Source: Egbenema bharatensis
GTDB lineage: Bacteria; Cyanobacteriota; Cyanobacteriia; Elainellales; Elainellaceae
Length of the DNA stretch: 64,000 nucleotides
Direction of reading: 5' to 3'
Assembly (NCBI RefSeq): GCF_048077055.1
Contig: NZ_CP182236.1
Span: forward strand, 5,890,001 to 5,954,000
The notes below the pieces were generated by a model. It did no database searches, was not told where the DNA came from, and saw only the letters and a list, made by a program, of their open reading frames with translations. The position numbers and the translations under genes were made by a program. Below, in pieces: positions 55,701 through 64,000 of the stretch. Position 1 is the first letter of the stretch. Every line of letters starts with the position of its first letter.

Positions 55701-58316
55701 CGGGGGCTCTACCCCAGGCAGTTTAATCTCCCTCTCCCCTTCTAACGGCTCGCCTGCATCGGCAATGGCTTCCAGGGTAAATTCCTCCAGGTCAAGGGGG
55801 GGATCTGTTAGTGATGGATCATCCGCAATTTCCGTCTGCTCGGTGCTATCTAACCAGAAGTCAGCAGCAACTTGTTCTTCCTTGACCAGGGGCGTGAAGT
55901 CAAATGCTTCAATTCGAGTCGGCTCATCCTCTGAGAAGCGATCGTCTAAAGCCGCGTCTTGAGGGTCAAAGAGAGATTCTGAGGAAGATTCAGCCTGCCA
56001 GAGATCGCTAAAGTCTGCGGTGACCTCAGAGGGAAATCGGGCTTCGGCAGAGAGATCCTCCGAGGAAATGTCCTCTAGATCTGATAGGGATTCTAAATCC
56101 GGATCCGGGTGTACTCCTGCCTCTAAAACCGAGGTTTCATCCATCATCCCCAGATCTAATACCGTTGCCGCATCCGGTTCAGCAACTTCATCTTCCGTCG
56201 CTTCATCCGGCATAAGACTAATTTCTGTGGCAACTTCCGCCGCAATTTCAGCTGGACTTGGCTCTTCTGCACTGGCAAGTAACTCATCCATGAACGAATT
56301 CGCCAGTTCACGGTCGGCTTCACCCGGAGCAGCGGATTCCTCCACCAGGAGCGCGTTAGAGTCTGCCTCAGGAGTTAACAACAGATCCATCTCCCCTGTC
56401 TCACCGTCTTCTGCCCCGCTATCTTCTGCCAGATCAAAGAGCAAGTCGAATTCATCCTCCGAGGTAGATAGGTCGTCCGTTGAGGGATTCACCTCCTCGT
56501 CCAGGGGCGCAAAAATGGACTGAAATTCTGCAGCTTCTGTCTCAAATCCAGTTGAAAATTCAGCCTCTTTCCCCCCTTCTGTCGCCAGTTCTTCCCCTTC
56601 TATCCCCAAAAATAGTTCATCCAGATTATCAAAACCCGAATCCGCTGAAGAGACAGGCCCGCCGATCGCTGCATTAAACTGTTCGTCAAACAGGATGGCG
56701 GAGTCGTCTTCTACGGTTTCGGCTGCGGTGGTCGGTTCTGCAACGGGTTCTGCAACGGGTTCTGCAACAGATTCTGAAGCGGGTGCGGCATCTGGTTCGA
56801 TCGCCTCTTGCGCGGAAACGGCATTAAGTAACCCAGAGAGATCGTCTCCCTCATCCTCCAGGTTGTCAAAACGGTTCTCCTCCAAGAGCAGATCGGAAAA
56901 TTCTTCTGAGGACTCTGTCTGAGACAGTTCAGGTACATCCTGAGCAGCAGCATCGGAGTCAAGAATTTCTTCTTGCCAGGTCAAGCCCAGCGTTGATAAT
57001 TCGCCTTCAAACAGATCCGCCAGGGAATTCAGTTCGGCAACTCCCACCTCTGGCCCATGCCGATCGCTCTCCTGCTTCGGGGGCGGTTCATCATCGCTGA
57101 TGGCATCCAGCAAGCTAAAGTCTGGAGTTTCAGGGGTGGTGTCATTTGCGACAGCCAGGGCTTCGTCAAAGTTTAAGTCGAAGTCCAGATCGGAGGTATC
57201 TGCCAGAGGGGAGGCAACCTGGTGCGATTGGTTGGCCAGATCATCCAACCAGTTGTCGGAGTCCAGATCTGCATCCTCTGAAGCCCCGGGGGATTCATTA
57301 AATAGAGCCGCAAAGGGATCGGCTGCTGCGAGATCCACATTAGAGTCGGTTAGCTGGAACTCCGGCGCATTGGCATCGGCTTGAATGGAGAGTAGATCGG
57401 CAAAATCAGCCACGTCATCCTCTGCCATGACTTCAACCACAGGCGGCAGTTCTGGCGGCAGTAGATTCAACAAATCTTCTGAGGCGGAAACATTTGCGGC
57501 GCGACCCGATAGGACAAATTCCTGCGCGCGCTTAATGTCTTTAATAATGACGGGAGCCAGGCTGCGGTAGGTATTGGCTTCGTTACCGATCGCTCCCTGG
57601 GCCGTTGTCAGTAATTCACACCAGTTCGGCAAATTAAATTGCTCACCGGGTTGAGACAGCGATCGACAAATTTCCTGAAGCTGCCTGCGGCTATCGGGAT
57701 GTTCAGACTGCTTGAAGAGTTGCAGCATTTCCCGGAGCCGGGCTGGCACATCGTTTTGGAAAATAAATTGGAACGCACTTTCTTCCGTGATGGCGGGTTG
57801 AACCACGGGGGGTGGAGCAGCAACCGGGGGGGCAGAAAGGGGAATGGCGTTCAGATCGACATCTTCAGGCAGGGAACCCCCCACCTGACTGACCAGCGTA
57901 TCTAAGTGTTGACCGAGTTCGGCAAAGACTGGCTCCACGTTGGTCATCGCTGCCTGGGCCTTATCCTCCGTCAGTCCAAACGGCCCCTGGAGATGCTCCA
58001 CCAGTTCGTGGAGAGTGTCGTAGACCCGCAGGAACAGCGTCTCCAGCTTTTGATCCACCGGAACCTGAGGGCATTCTTTGAGAACCTTGAAACAATCCTC
58101 CAGACGGTGGGCTGTGCGCTGAATACTGGACAACCCCAGCATTGCCGCTCCCCCTTTCACCGAGTGAGCTGCCCGGAACACTTCATGCACCATCTCCGAG
58201 TCATTGATCGTCCCCTGGAGGTTGACCAAGCCCTGCTCGATCGTATTGAGGTGGTCTTTGGCCTCCTCAATGAAGTAGCCCATGATCCGCTGTTGTTGTT
58301 CCGACAGCATAGCCAT
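52728..58316 (-). CDS. Giant CheA-type hybrid histidine kinase (PilL/HmpE-like)
   Basis: 1862 aa. Order: Hpt domain (about 1-120, phospho-His in FRAAHSVKGGAAML), a helical region to about 290, a very long acidic linker (about 290-1200), CheA dimerisation (about 1250-1320, VSVKHLDNLNNLVGEMVVNRNSL), HATPase (HLVNNAIAHGIETPDVR, DDGAGI, GRGVGLDVV), CheW-like regulatory domain (about 1580-1720) and a receiver (LVFCDIEMPRMDG) at the C-terminus. There is one Hpt only. Near the linker end a short motif D-D-F-A-D-L-E-A-L-L-G-D-E recurs three to four times. It is the kinase of the pilus-type chemosensory pathway controlling twitching or gliding and hormogonium-type motility in relatives. Confidence 0.93.
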   Translation of the reverse strand: MAMLSEQQQRIMGYFIEEAKDHLNTIEQGLVNLQGTINDSEMVHEVFRAAHSVKGGAAMLGLSSIQRTAHRLEDCFKVLKECPQVPVDQKLETLFLRVYDTLHELVEHLQGPFGLTEDKAQAAMTNVEPVFAELGQHLDTLVSQVGGSLPEDVDLNAIPLSAPPVAAPPPVVQPAITEESAFQFIFQNDVPARLREMLQLFKQSEHPDSRRQLQEICRSLSQPGEQFNLPNWCELLTTAQGAIGNEANTYRSLAPVIIKDIKRAQEFVLSGRAANVSASEDLLNLLPPELPPVVEVMAEDDVADFADLLSIQADANAPEFQLTDSNVDLAAADPFAALFNESPGASEDADLDSDNWLDDLANQSHQVASPLADTSDLDFDLNFDEALAVANDTTPETPDFSLLDAISDDEPPPKQESDRHGPEVGVAELNSLADLFEGELSTLGLTWQEEILDSDAAAQDVPELSQTESSEEFSDLLLEENRFDNLEDEGDDLSGLLNAVSAQEAIEPDAAPASESVAEPVAEPVAEPTTAAETVEDDSAILFDEQFNAAIGGPVSSADSGFDNLDELFLGIEGEELATEGGKEAEFSTGFETEAAEFQSIFAPLDEEVNPSTDDLSTSEDEFDLLFDLAEDSGAEDGETGEMDLLLTPEADSNALLVEESAAPGEADRELANSFMDELLASAEEPSPAEIAAEVATEISLMPDEATEDEVAEPDAATVLDLGMMDETSVLEAGVHPDPDLESLSDLEDISSEDLSAEARFPSEVTADFSDLWQAESSSESLFDPQDAALDDRFSEDEPTRIEAFDFTPLVKEEQVAADFWLDSTEQTEIADDPSLTDPPLDLEEFTLEAIADAGEPLEGEREIKLPGVEPPDAALLDLDLDALMGNGDLGEGEFDRGVADDDRATSEEVTFDLDLSLDDPSLDDPSEEVTFDLLSLDDSSLNELSVDELSLDEPSAEHPPFAFESGSFAPDLTDAASSAIDEFSATAVNPFDIENPFVLEEPAFTDADDFVEGEEFDLSAVEALLLEEELQSELQSNLAESALEPESEPEPERLTEGEAELAPDPDAVSLDLTESAFSEPDFSESALADSHLSELELPEPHLSSDSDLDDFADLEAMLGDEPPAIVDVPIAPIPSEHADDFADLEALLGDESVAPAIPDMTLPNTAAVSQDDEFGDLEALLQDTDQKLGVGSSPVRGAASAAARRPSRRNVIADQTMRVSVKHLDNLNNLVGEMVVNRNSLEQTQERLRQFLDNLLYQVQQLSDVGQRMRDLYERSLLESSLLSSRRSYQLSSGSGLGASQSNHATGASFDALEMDKFTGFHTLSQEMIELIVRVRESASDIDFVVEESDQITRNFRQITTQLQEGLTRSRMVPFAQTADRLPRGVRDNAIKYGKQAELTIEGRDTLIDKMIVEQLYDPMTHLVNNAIAHGIETPDVRTAAGKSPVGRITIRAFHQGNQTVISVSDDGAGINPDTVKAKALSRGLISPAQVDQLSRLDIYDLLFHHGFSTADQVDDLRGRGVGLDVVRSNLNEIRGVITIDSSVGKGTTFTIRLPLTLSISKALCCISNRARIAFPMDGVEDMLDVPKDRIQTDDQGRSCIQWRDALLPFQPLAELLKYNRVLGRGSVYGGNQEEDVLSVVVLRSAGNYLALQVDQVLGEQEIVIKQLEGPVPKPIGVAGATVLGDGRIMPIADVLELIDLSQGRIRREANNALWEMGGESAVQDPASTKTEPTVLIVDDSITVRELLSMTFNKVGYRVEQARDGQEAWEKLRSGLPCDLVFCDIEMPRMDGLELLSRLQKDPQLSEIPIAMLTSRGADRHRQMAVQLGAKGYFTKPYLEEVLLDAANRMLKGEVLVTTSA

Positions 58317-58475
58317 TTCCTCTGAATACGAAGGACGATCGCCTTACATTGACACAGTTTTGGAGTTTGGATTTAAGATTTGGGATTTTGGCAATCCTGG
58401 ATCTGAAATCCATAGGATGGGTTTAAAGTACCCGATTTGCTGAATCTCGGTATCAGGGGGAACACCTCTACACCT

Positions 58476-61391
58476 CTACACCTTTTCAACACGGAACCGT
58501 TCCACAGAAGCCAGTAGATCGCGGGCAACCCCTACCAGGTTTTGCAGGGAAGCGGACACCCGCTGGGACTCCTGGGAAGTCTCCTGGGCGGTTAGCTCGA
58601 CTGACTGCATCACCTGAGCCACGGCGCGGGAGGTTTCCGTTTGTTCTACGGTATCTGCCGTAATGGAACGCACCAACGCATCAATGCGGTTCGATACCTG
58701 AATAATGTCCTCCAGCGATCGCTTCGCCTGTTCCGCCAGCCGTGTCCCTTCAATTACCTGCTGGGTGCCTTCCTCCATCGCCGTCATTACCGAACTGGTT
58801 TCACCCTGAATTTGCAACACGATTTGCTCAATTTCCTTGGATGCCTTCGCAGCCCGGTCGGCCAACTGTCGGACTTCATCCGCCACGATCGCAAATCCCC
58901 GTCCCGCTTCCCCAGCTCTGGCAGCTTCAATACTGGCGTTCAGGGCGAGCAGATTGGTTCGAGAGGCAATCTGGGAAATTAACGCCACAATCTTGGAAAT
59001 TTCCTGGGAGGATTCCGCCAGTCGCTTCACCTTGCGGGTGGTTTCTGCCACCGTTTCCCGAATCTCTAAAATCCCAGATACGGTACGCTCTACCGCTTCT
59101 CCGCCCTTCAGTGCCGTTGCCGAAGCCGAGCGGGCCACATCTTCCGCTTCCCGCGCACTCTCAGCCACCCGTTGAATCGAGTCAGTCATCACCTGGACGG
59201 AGTTGAGGGTAACGGCCAATTCTTCCGCCTGACGCAGGGCATCGGAGGACAGCGATCGGGCAAAAATTTCGTTTTCGGTGGAACTCTTGGTCACCTGTCG
59301 AGCGGCCGTCTTCACCTGCTGGACAATTTCCCGCAGGTTTTGAATCGTCAGGTTGAAGGAATCGGCCACTGCGCCCAGCACGTCTGCCGTCACCTCTGCC
59401 TGCACCGTCAGATCTCCCCGCGCTGCCCCTTCCACATCATCCAGAAGGCGAATTACCTGCCGCTGTAAGTCTTCCTTGGCCTGTTCCTGCTCCTCGGCTT
59501 TCCGCTGGGCTTCGCTGGTGGTGGTCAGAATCACCCGCGCCATCTGGTTGAATCCCGTTGCCAGTTGCCCAAATTCATCCTCAGAGTAAACCGTCGCCTT
59601 GGCGTTGAAATTGCCCTGGGAAATCGAGTCGAATTGAGTGTGCAGATCCGCTGCCGTTCGTCGCACCTGCTTGGTCAACAATCCCCCCAGAGCTGCCGTC
59701 ACTCCAAAGCTGGCCAATCCAGCCGTCGCACTCATGGCCAGTCCGGCAATGGTCATGTGGGGCAGTACAGTTTCTCGGTTTTCCTGGGGCACGGTACTGG
59801 CAAAGCCAAAGCTGACGGCCGCCACCGTAATGGCCGACACCACACCCGTAATTCCAGCAATCATCCACTTCTTAGAGGCAAGGGGAGCATTTTCCAGGGG
59901 AGCTGTCCAACCCTGCTCAATACTGACTTCCGGTTCGATCGCCCGTCCGTCGATGGAGGTGAAGCCTGGCATTGCTTCCGTGGAACCAATAGCAAACACC
60001 TCATCCTCGCGGATGATGGACTGATCGCTGCTGTCACTGAAGTCAAAGGTGGAACTGGTGGGAATCGGAGTCGATACCATGTCTGAACTGCCCACCGAGG
60101 GAGTCGTAAAATCCACGGAATTATCTGACAGATCGAAGTCTGGTAAGCTGCCCAGATCATCAAACTCATCAAATTCATCTAAAAAGTCCACATTGCTCTG
60201 CTGGGCAGAGGGCGTTTCCTCGTCAAATGCAGCACTGCCTGCACTGGGAAACCCCGACTCATCAAACTCGCCCAAGTCAAAGTCATTCCCTGAAACAAAA
60301 GTCTGTTCCTCTGGCAAAGGGTTTGCCCCGTAGGAGGAATTGGCTTCAGCTTCAGAATAATCGGCACCGTAATCTGCTGCACCATAATCCGGCGTGTAGG
60401 TCTGTTCCTCGCCCCTTTCATGTCTGGCTTCAGCCCCTAAAAAATCATCTCCCATAAACAGCGTCTCATCTTCGGAGGGCTGAAAACCAAAGGGGGAAGC
60501 TGGAGGAGTAGCAGGGGCATCAAAGTCGAAGTCATCCAGGGGTGGAATATCCAGATCATCCAGGGTGCTGCTGCTATCAGCCCCGAAGGGAGGATCAGGA
60601 TTGAAGTCTGATTCCCCTAAATCAATTAAGTCTGCAAAGGGATCAGTACTATCAGTAGCGGAATCGGCGGCGGAATCGGATGTAAAGGGATCATCCGTCA
60701 GCGCAAAGGGGTTGTCGCTGGTAGGTGCAACTTCATCTTGAGCCGGGGTCTGGGCGGTGAAGGGATCGGCAAACGGCTCGGCTGAACTCGCGGGATTGTC
60801 GTCTAAATTATCATCCAGGTTGAAGTCAGCGAAGTCATACTCGTCATCTCCTGCGGCGGATGCGGCAGCGTGATCGGGGAAGGGTGGAATGGGAGAATCG
60901 ATCGTGCTGATAAAGTCTGAATCGATATCTGAAAAGGCATCCTCGGAGTAGGAACCATCAGCAAAGGATTGTTCGGAGAAGGCATCATCGGTAAAGGAGT
61001 CTTCGGTAAAGGAGTCTTCGGTGAAGGCATCAGCAGCGTAGGACTCCTCAGCAGAATTCCCAGAATTCCCAGCGGAATTGTCTCCTGGGGAATAGTGATC
61101 TCCTGAGGCGGAACCATCTACAAACTGACTGACGTAGGCGATGCCATCATTGGCATAGTTGACATACTCGGCATCGTCGGTCAGTTCCAAAACCGTCTGA
61201 TACTGTTCGCTGGCGATGTCGTATTGCTGTAACCCGCAGTAGATATGCCCTCGCAGTAAACAAACACTGGGGTCAGTGGGGTAGTTCTCGACCAGACGAT
61301 CGATCACCTCAGCGGCTTCATCGTAGTTGCCCTGGATGTAGGCGCGTTGGGCATTTTGATATTCCTGAATGTATCCAGTGCTTGATCCCAT
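58476..61391 (-). CDS. Methyl-accepting chemotaxis protein (PilJ/HmpD-like)
   Basis: 971 aa. N-terminal TPR-like helices (YIQEYQNAQRAYIQGNYDEAAEVIDRL, about 8-95), a long acidic, Asp/Phe/Ser-rich linker (about 100-490), two membrane helices (about 508-530 and 545-570), HAMP (DSISQGNFNAKATVYSEDEFG), a second HAMP-like unit, and a classic MCP signalling tip (ISQIASRTNLLALNASIEAARAGEAGRGFAIVADEVRQLA). No periplasmic ligand domain lies between the helices; input probably comes from the cytosolic N-terminus. It couples to CheA through CheW encoded just upstream. Confidence 0.93.
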   Translation of the reverse strand: MGSSTGYIQEYQNAQRAYIQGNYDEAAEVIDRLVENYPTDPSVCLLRGHIYCGLQQYDIASEQYQTVLELTDDAEYVNYANDGIAYVSQFVDGSASGDHYSPGDNSAGNSGNSAEESYAADAFTEDSFTEDSFTDDAFSEQSFADGSYSEDAFSDIDSDFISTIDSPIPPFPDHAAASAAGDDEYDFADFNLDDNLDDNPASSAEPFADPFTAQTPAQDEVAPTSDNPFALTDDPFTSDSAADSATDSTDPFADLIDLGESDFNPDPPFGADSSSTLDDLDIPPLDDFDFDAPATPPASPFGFQPSEDETLFMGDDFLGAEARHERGEEQTYTPDYGAADYGADYSEAEANSSYGANPLPEEQTFVSGNDFDLGEFDESGFPSAGSAAFDEETPSAQQSNVDFLDEFDEFDDLGSLPDFDLSDNSVDFTTPSVGSSDMVSTPIPTSSTFDFSDSSDQSIIREDEVFAIGSTEAMPGFTSIDGRAIEPEVSIEQGWTAPLENAPLASKKWMIAGITGVVSAITVAAVSFGFASTVPQENRETVLPHMTIAGLAMSATAGLASFGVTAALGGLLTKQVRRTAADLHTQFDSISQGNFNAKATVYSEDEFGQLATGFNQMARVILTTTSEAQRKAEEQEQAKEDLQRQVIRLLDDVEGAARGDLTVQAEVTADVLGAVADSFNLTIQNLREIVQQVKTAARQVTKSSTENEIFARSLSSDALRQAEELAVTLNSVQVMTDSIQRVAESAREAEDVARSASATALKGGEAVERTVSGILEIRETVAETTRKVKRLAESSQEISKIVALISQIASRTNLLALNASIEAARAGEAGRGFAIVADEVRQLADRAAKASKEIEQIVLQIQGETSSVMTAMEEGTQQVIEGTRLAEQAKRSLEDIIQVSNRIDALVRSITADTVEQTETSRAVAQVMQSVELTAQETSQESQRVSASLQNLVGVARDLLASVERFRVEKV

Positions 61392-61561
61392 TTAACCTTC
61401 TCCTGCCCGTGCTACTCCAATTGTGCCTAATGTTGCCAGATTATAATTGCGTTACCAGATGCCAGATGATAAATGTCAAACTTTTGTCAATCAAAACTTT
61501 TGTCAATCAGTTTTTGCCAGGGAGCCACCCGATTGATCGGGGGAGACAAATATCGCTGCAT

Positions 61562-62092
61562 TCAGGCTGCCCAGCGGGCCGATCGCAGAATTGCCACCTG
61601 ATCCAGTAAACGAAGCAACATCGGCTGTTCCTGATTCATCAACCATTCGCCCCGCAGGAAAGGAGCCATGCCATCGGGAACGTTGGTCGGCATTTGCACA
61701 TCCTCAATGTCCAGCCAGTCCATCCCGACGATTTGATCCACCGCCAGTCCCAGCATGGCATCTTGATCTTCCACTGCAATCACAGCGATCTCTGGGCGAT
61801 CGGTACTCATGGGTGTCGCATCTCCCAGAAATTGCCCCAGATCAGCCACCCAAATGACGCGACCTCGCACATTGAGTGTACCTAAAAGTAACGGAGAAAC
61901 GTTAGGAATGGGTGTGATTCGATCGGGGGGAGAAGAAATAACTTCTTTAATGCCGATCGCAGGCAAAGCAAATTCTTCGCCGGAGGTTACGAAAAACCGC
62001 AAATGAAGCTCACCTTCAGGGCTTTCCAGTTCCTCAAAATCAGCTGCTGGATCGGCCCCTTTACCGCTAAAAAAGTCTGGATTTCCTATCAT
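61562..62092 (-). CDS. CheW-like adaptor (PilI/HmpC-like)
   Basis: 176 aa. A CheW SH3-like fold: LRFFVTSGEEFALPAIGIKEVI, ITPIPNVSPLLLGTLNVRGRVIWVADLGQFL, VIAVEDQDAMLGLAVDQIVGMDWLD. It links the MCP to the CheA kinase. The order regulator, CheY, CheW, MCP, CheA matches pilG-H-I-J-L and hmpA-E. Confidence 0.92.
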   Translation of the reverse strand: MIGNPDFFSGKGADPAADFEELESPEGELHLRFFVTSGEEFALPAIGIKEVISSPPDRITPIPNVSPLLLGTLNVRGRVIWVADLGQFLGDATPMSTDRPEIAVIAVEDQDAMLGLAVDQIVGMDWLDIEDVQMPTNVPDGMAPFLRGEWLMNQEQPMLLRLLDQVAILRSARWAA

Positions 62093-62323
62093 GTGTCTTC
62101 ACCTGTCTGCCATTACCCTCGTGCTGTTTGCCCATCTTTAACCTACCCTCTGCCTGAAAATTCATATCAGCTTGACTCAAATTTTATTGGTTAGGGCAAT
62201 TAATTTTGCAGTTAAAGTTAATTCATTTCTTCATTCACTTCCAGACTGAATTCCTGCCGATGTAGCTCAACCTTCGCTCAGTCAAATGGCTTAATGATAA
62301 CGGTTCATGCTGATTTAGCCTCC

Positions 62324-62689
62324 TTAGCCGCGCAAAAGCTGCTTGACGGTTCCAACCAGTTCTGTGGGCTGAAAGGGTTTAGCAATATAGGCATCGGCTC
62401 CCTGCTTCATGCCCCAGTAGCGATCGAATTCTTCCCCCTTAGAGGAACACATCACCACCGGAACGTGCTGGGTTTTGGGATCTGCTTTGAGCCGTCGGCA
62501 CACTTCGTAACCGTTCATCCGAGGCATCACAATATCCAGTACCACCAGATCCGGCCGCTGCCCCTGGATTTTTTCCAACGCTTCTACGCCATCTCCTGCA
62601 ACCGTTACGGTTAAACCACTGCCTTTGAGCAAATCGGTGATCATTTCCCGTTGGGTTACGCTGTCTTCCACCACCAAAACTGTACTCAT
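62324..62689 (-). CDS. CheY-like response regulator (PilH/HmpB-like)
   Basis: 121 aa, receiver domain only. VVEDSVTQREMI carries the acidic pocket, VVLDIVMPRMNG the phospho-acceptor Asp, MCSSKG the Ser/Thr switch and AKPFQPTEL the Lys. It receives phosphate from the CheA encoded downstream. Confidence 0.93.
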   Translation of the reverse strand: MSTVLVVEDSVTQREMITDLLKGSGLTVTVAGDGVEALEKIQGQRPDLVVLDIVMPRMNGYEVCRRLKADPKTQHVPVVMCSSKGEEFDRYWGMKQGADAYIAKPFQPTELVGTVKQLLRG

Positions 62690-62839
62690 ATCTCCCTACT
62701 TCCTGGCCACATTCCTTTGGCATTTTAGAAACGGTTTTCCTCGATCGCCCATCATATCTTTTCTTTTAGGTTTGCCTTGCTTTTAAATCAACCAGAGATT
62801 CTCGTCCCTTGATGGGGCGTTGGTTGTGCCTTGGCATCG

Positions 62840-62856
62840 GTGTTTTGGCAAAACAC
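62840..62856. promoter_or_regulatory. 17-bp palindrome, possible operator
   Basis: GTGTTTTG-g-CAAAACAC, a perfect 8-bp inverted repeat in the 335-bp gap between the two regulator genes. No T-run, so less like a terminator. The gap holds no gene. Confidence 0.4.
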
Positions 62857-63024
62857 TCTTTATTGTAGGGTTTGCCACCTAAATAACTTTTCTGAATTCA
62901 TGACTTGTCATACTGTATTGATGTTTCAAGGGAATGTTCAAGTAGGGAGCATCAACAGGGATAGCAGAGGGCGATCGCAGGACTGAGGGAATCCGGTCAA
63001 TGCAGCTCCTTCAGATCCGGGCAA

Positions 63025-64000
63025 TCACAGGGTCGAGGGGGATGAAGTTGCATCCGATCGCGGGGGGGGCAGATCAAAATCCAGGTCTAACTCATCTTGC
63101 AACGCCTCAGCCAGCAGCCGATCGGGTTTGGGGCGATCCGGTCGTCCTTGCCCAACATACTTTTCCACCAGCATCAACAGTTCCGCTTCGCCAAACGGTT
63201 TGGTCAGGTAGTCTGTAGCTCCCACCATTCGAGCATTCACCCGATCAATAAACCCATCTTTTCCCGTCAACATAATGATGGGAGTCTCTCGGAACGCAGT
63301 CGATCGCCGCAGCATGCCACAAATCTCGTACCCATCCAGTTCGGGCATGGCGATATCGCACAAAATCAAGTCTGGCTTCAATTGAAACACCAAACTTAAA
63401 GCCATCAGGGGATTGCTGATGGCCGTTGCTTCATAGCCGTGCTGGTTCAGAATATACTCAACCGCCTTCCGAATCGTCGCGCCATCATCAATACAGACAA
63501 TGCGGGGGACTCGCTCATCTTTCAAAGTAAAGGACTGTCGCTGGGGGGCAGACTCATCAAAAATAGGAGAGGAAACCTGCACTACCCCCTGCTGAATATA
63601 GGGATACATCGCTTTCGCCACCGTCAGAACATCTCGATTCAAGTAACGAGCAATTTGCCGGAAGGACGTTTTCCCATCCACCCAGCGTTCAAAGGCTTTG
63701 AAGGTTGGCTCTGTCAGAGATTGTTGCAGCTTCGGGGCATCGGCGATCGACGGGAATTGATTGGGGGATTGAATTTGGGGATGAAGCTGCTTCCATTCCT
63801 GCACTTGCTTCATAATTTGAGTCACCAGGGGGGCAATCTCCAGGGTCATGAGCTGAGGTGATAAAGCGGTTCCCAGTTCAAACACAAACGACCCCTGGTG
63901 CAAGCTCAAAAGATCAAACAGGGTTTCATGCACCATACTCCGAATGATGCTTCGACCTTGCTCTGGCGTTAGCACATGGTTTTCCAGCAGCATCCACAGA
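63025..64000 (-). CDS. PatA/PilG-like response regulator, 5' partial
   Basis: The frame is open to the window edge (codons before the ATG at 63993 also read through), so the N-terminus is missing. What remains: the C-terminal part of a PATAN/DUF4388 domain (RSIIRSMVHETLFDLLSLHQGSFVFE, LNRDVLTVAKAMYPYIQQG) and a receiver domain (IVCIDDGATIRKAVEYIL, LILCDIAMPELDGYEICG, LTGKDG, TKPFGE), then a charged tail. PatA-type regulators are cyanobacterial and occur at the head of chemotaxis operons for pili or heterocyst patterning; here the operon context fits PilG/HmpA. Confidence 0.9.
   Translation of the reverse strand, partial: LWMLLENHVLTPEQGRSIIRSMVHETLFDLLSLHQGSFVFELGTALSPQLMTLEIAPLVTQIMKQVQEWKQLHPQIQSPNQFPSIADAPKLQQSLTEPTFKAFERWVDGKTSFRQIARYLNRDVLTVAKAMYPYIQQGVVQVSSPIFDESAPQRQSFTLKDERVPRIVCIDDGATIRKAVEYILNQHGYEATAISNPLMALSLVFQLKPDLILCDIAMPELDGYEICGMLRRSTAFRETPIIMLTGKDGFIDRVNARMVGATDYLTKPFGEAELLMLVEKYVGQGRPDRPKPDRLLAEALQDELDLDFDLPPPRSDATSSPSTL

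Noticed and set aside
55348..56922. Plus-strand Ser/Lys-rich open frames opposite CheA
   Set aside because: Antisense of the acidic linker; codon pattern of Asp/Glu/Ser on the other strand explains them.

Overview
The window looks like a cyanobacterial chromosome, probably a filamentous or otherwise large-genome species. The HIP1 octamer GCGATCGC and its relatives occur throughout. The gene content fits: WD40 NB-ARC and kinase proteins, Uma2 and DUF29 families, an Sll0418-like plastoquinone/tocopherol methyltransferase, fused PutA, RTX protein, SulP carrier and a Pil/Hmp-type chemotaxis operon. Heptanucleotide arrays and small nested repeats fill the gaps. Genus cannot be told from the sequence alone. 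No rRNA, tRNA or CRISPR array was seen.

Layout. 0-27 kb is mostly ordinary chromosome: NB-ARC/WD40 protein (5' cut), Uma2, TraX, a CHASE/PAS/GAF hybrid histidine kinase, a Tat-exported class V aminotransferase, CAP protein, a large RTX protein on the minus strand, a Ser/Thr kinase with a WD40 propeller, a Cas4-like PD-(D/E)XK protein, an Hsp70-like ATPase with a DUF29 gene, L-serine dehydratase, a quinone methyltransferase and an M15 peptidase. 27.4-37.5 kb is an accessory island: orphan antitoxin-like gene, IS630 element with a -1 frameshift site, a two-gene AT-rich Pycsar-type antiphage module (membrane effector plus nucleotide cyclase), ribbon-helix-helix genes and remnants, a DUF2283/putative RNase pair, a 340-bp segmental duplication, a decayed ISL3 transposase carrying a small hairpin element, and fragments of iron-uptake and Rpn-type genes. 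37.6-46.2 kb holds PutA, a lipoprotein, SulP and a sugar nucleotidyltransferase. 46.5-52.4 kb holds amidohydrolase, RidA, cysteine hydrolase, cupin and CocE/NonD hydrolase genes that look like a small N-compound or amide degradation group. 52.7-64 kb is a minus-strand chemotaxis operon: PatA/PilG-like regulator, PilH-like CheY, CheW, MCP and a giant CheA.

Three things stand out. The Pycsar-like pair is the best candidate for a defence system; its cyclase is membrane anchored. Six genes are split by single-base losses, five plainly at a GGGCC run that now reads one base short and one in or beside such a run, which suggests a systematic sequence error rather than six dead genes. A layered repeat ecology (heptamer arrays, an 80-bp MITE-like family, hairpin repeats, and about 28-bp inserts nested inside two unrelated repeat families) occupies nearly every gap and in one case lies in frame inside a hydrolase gene.
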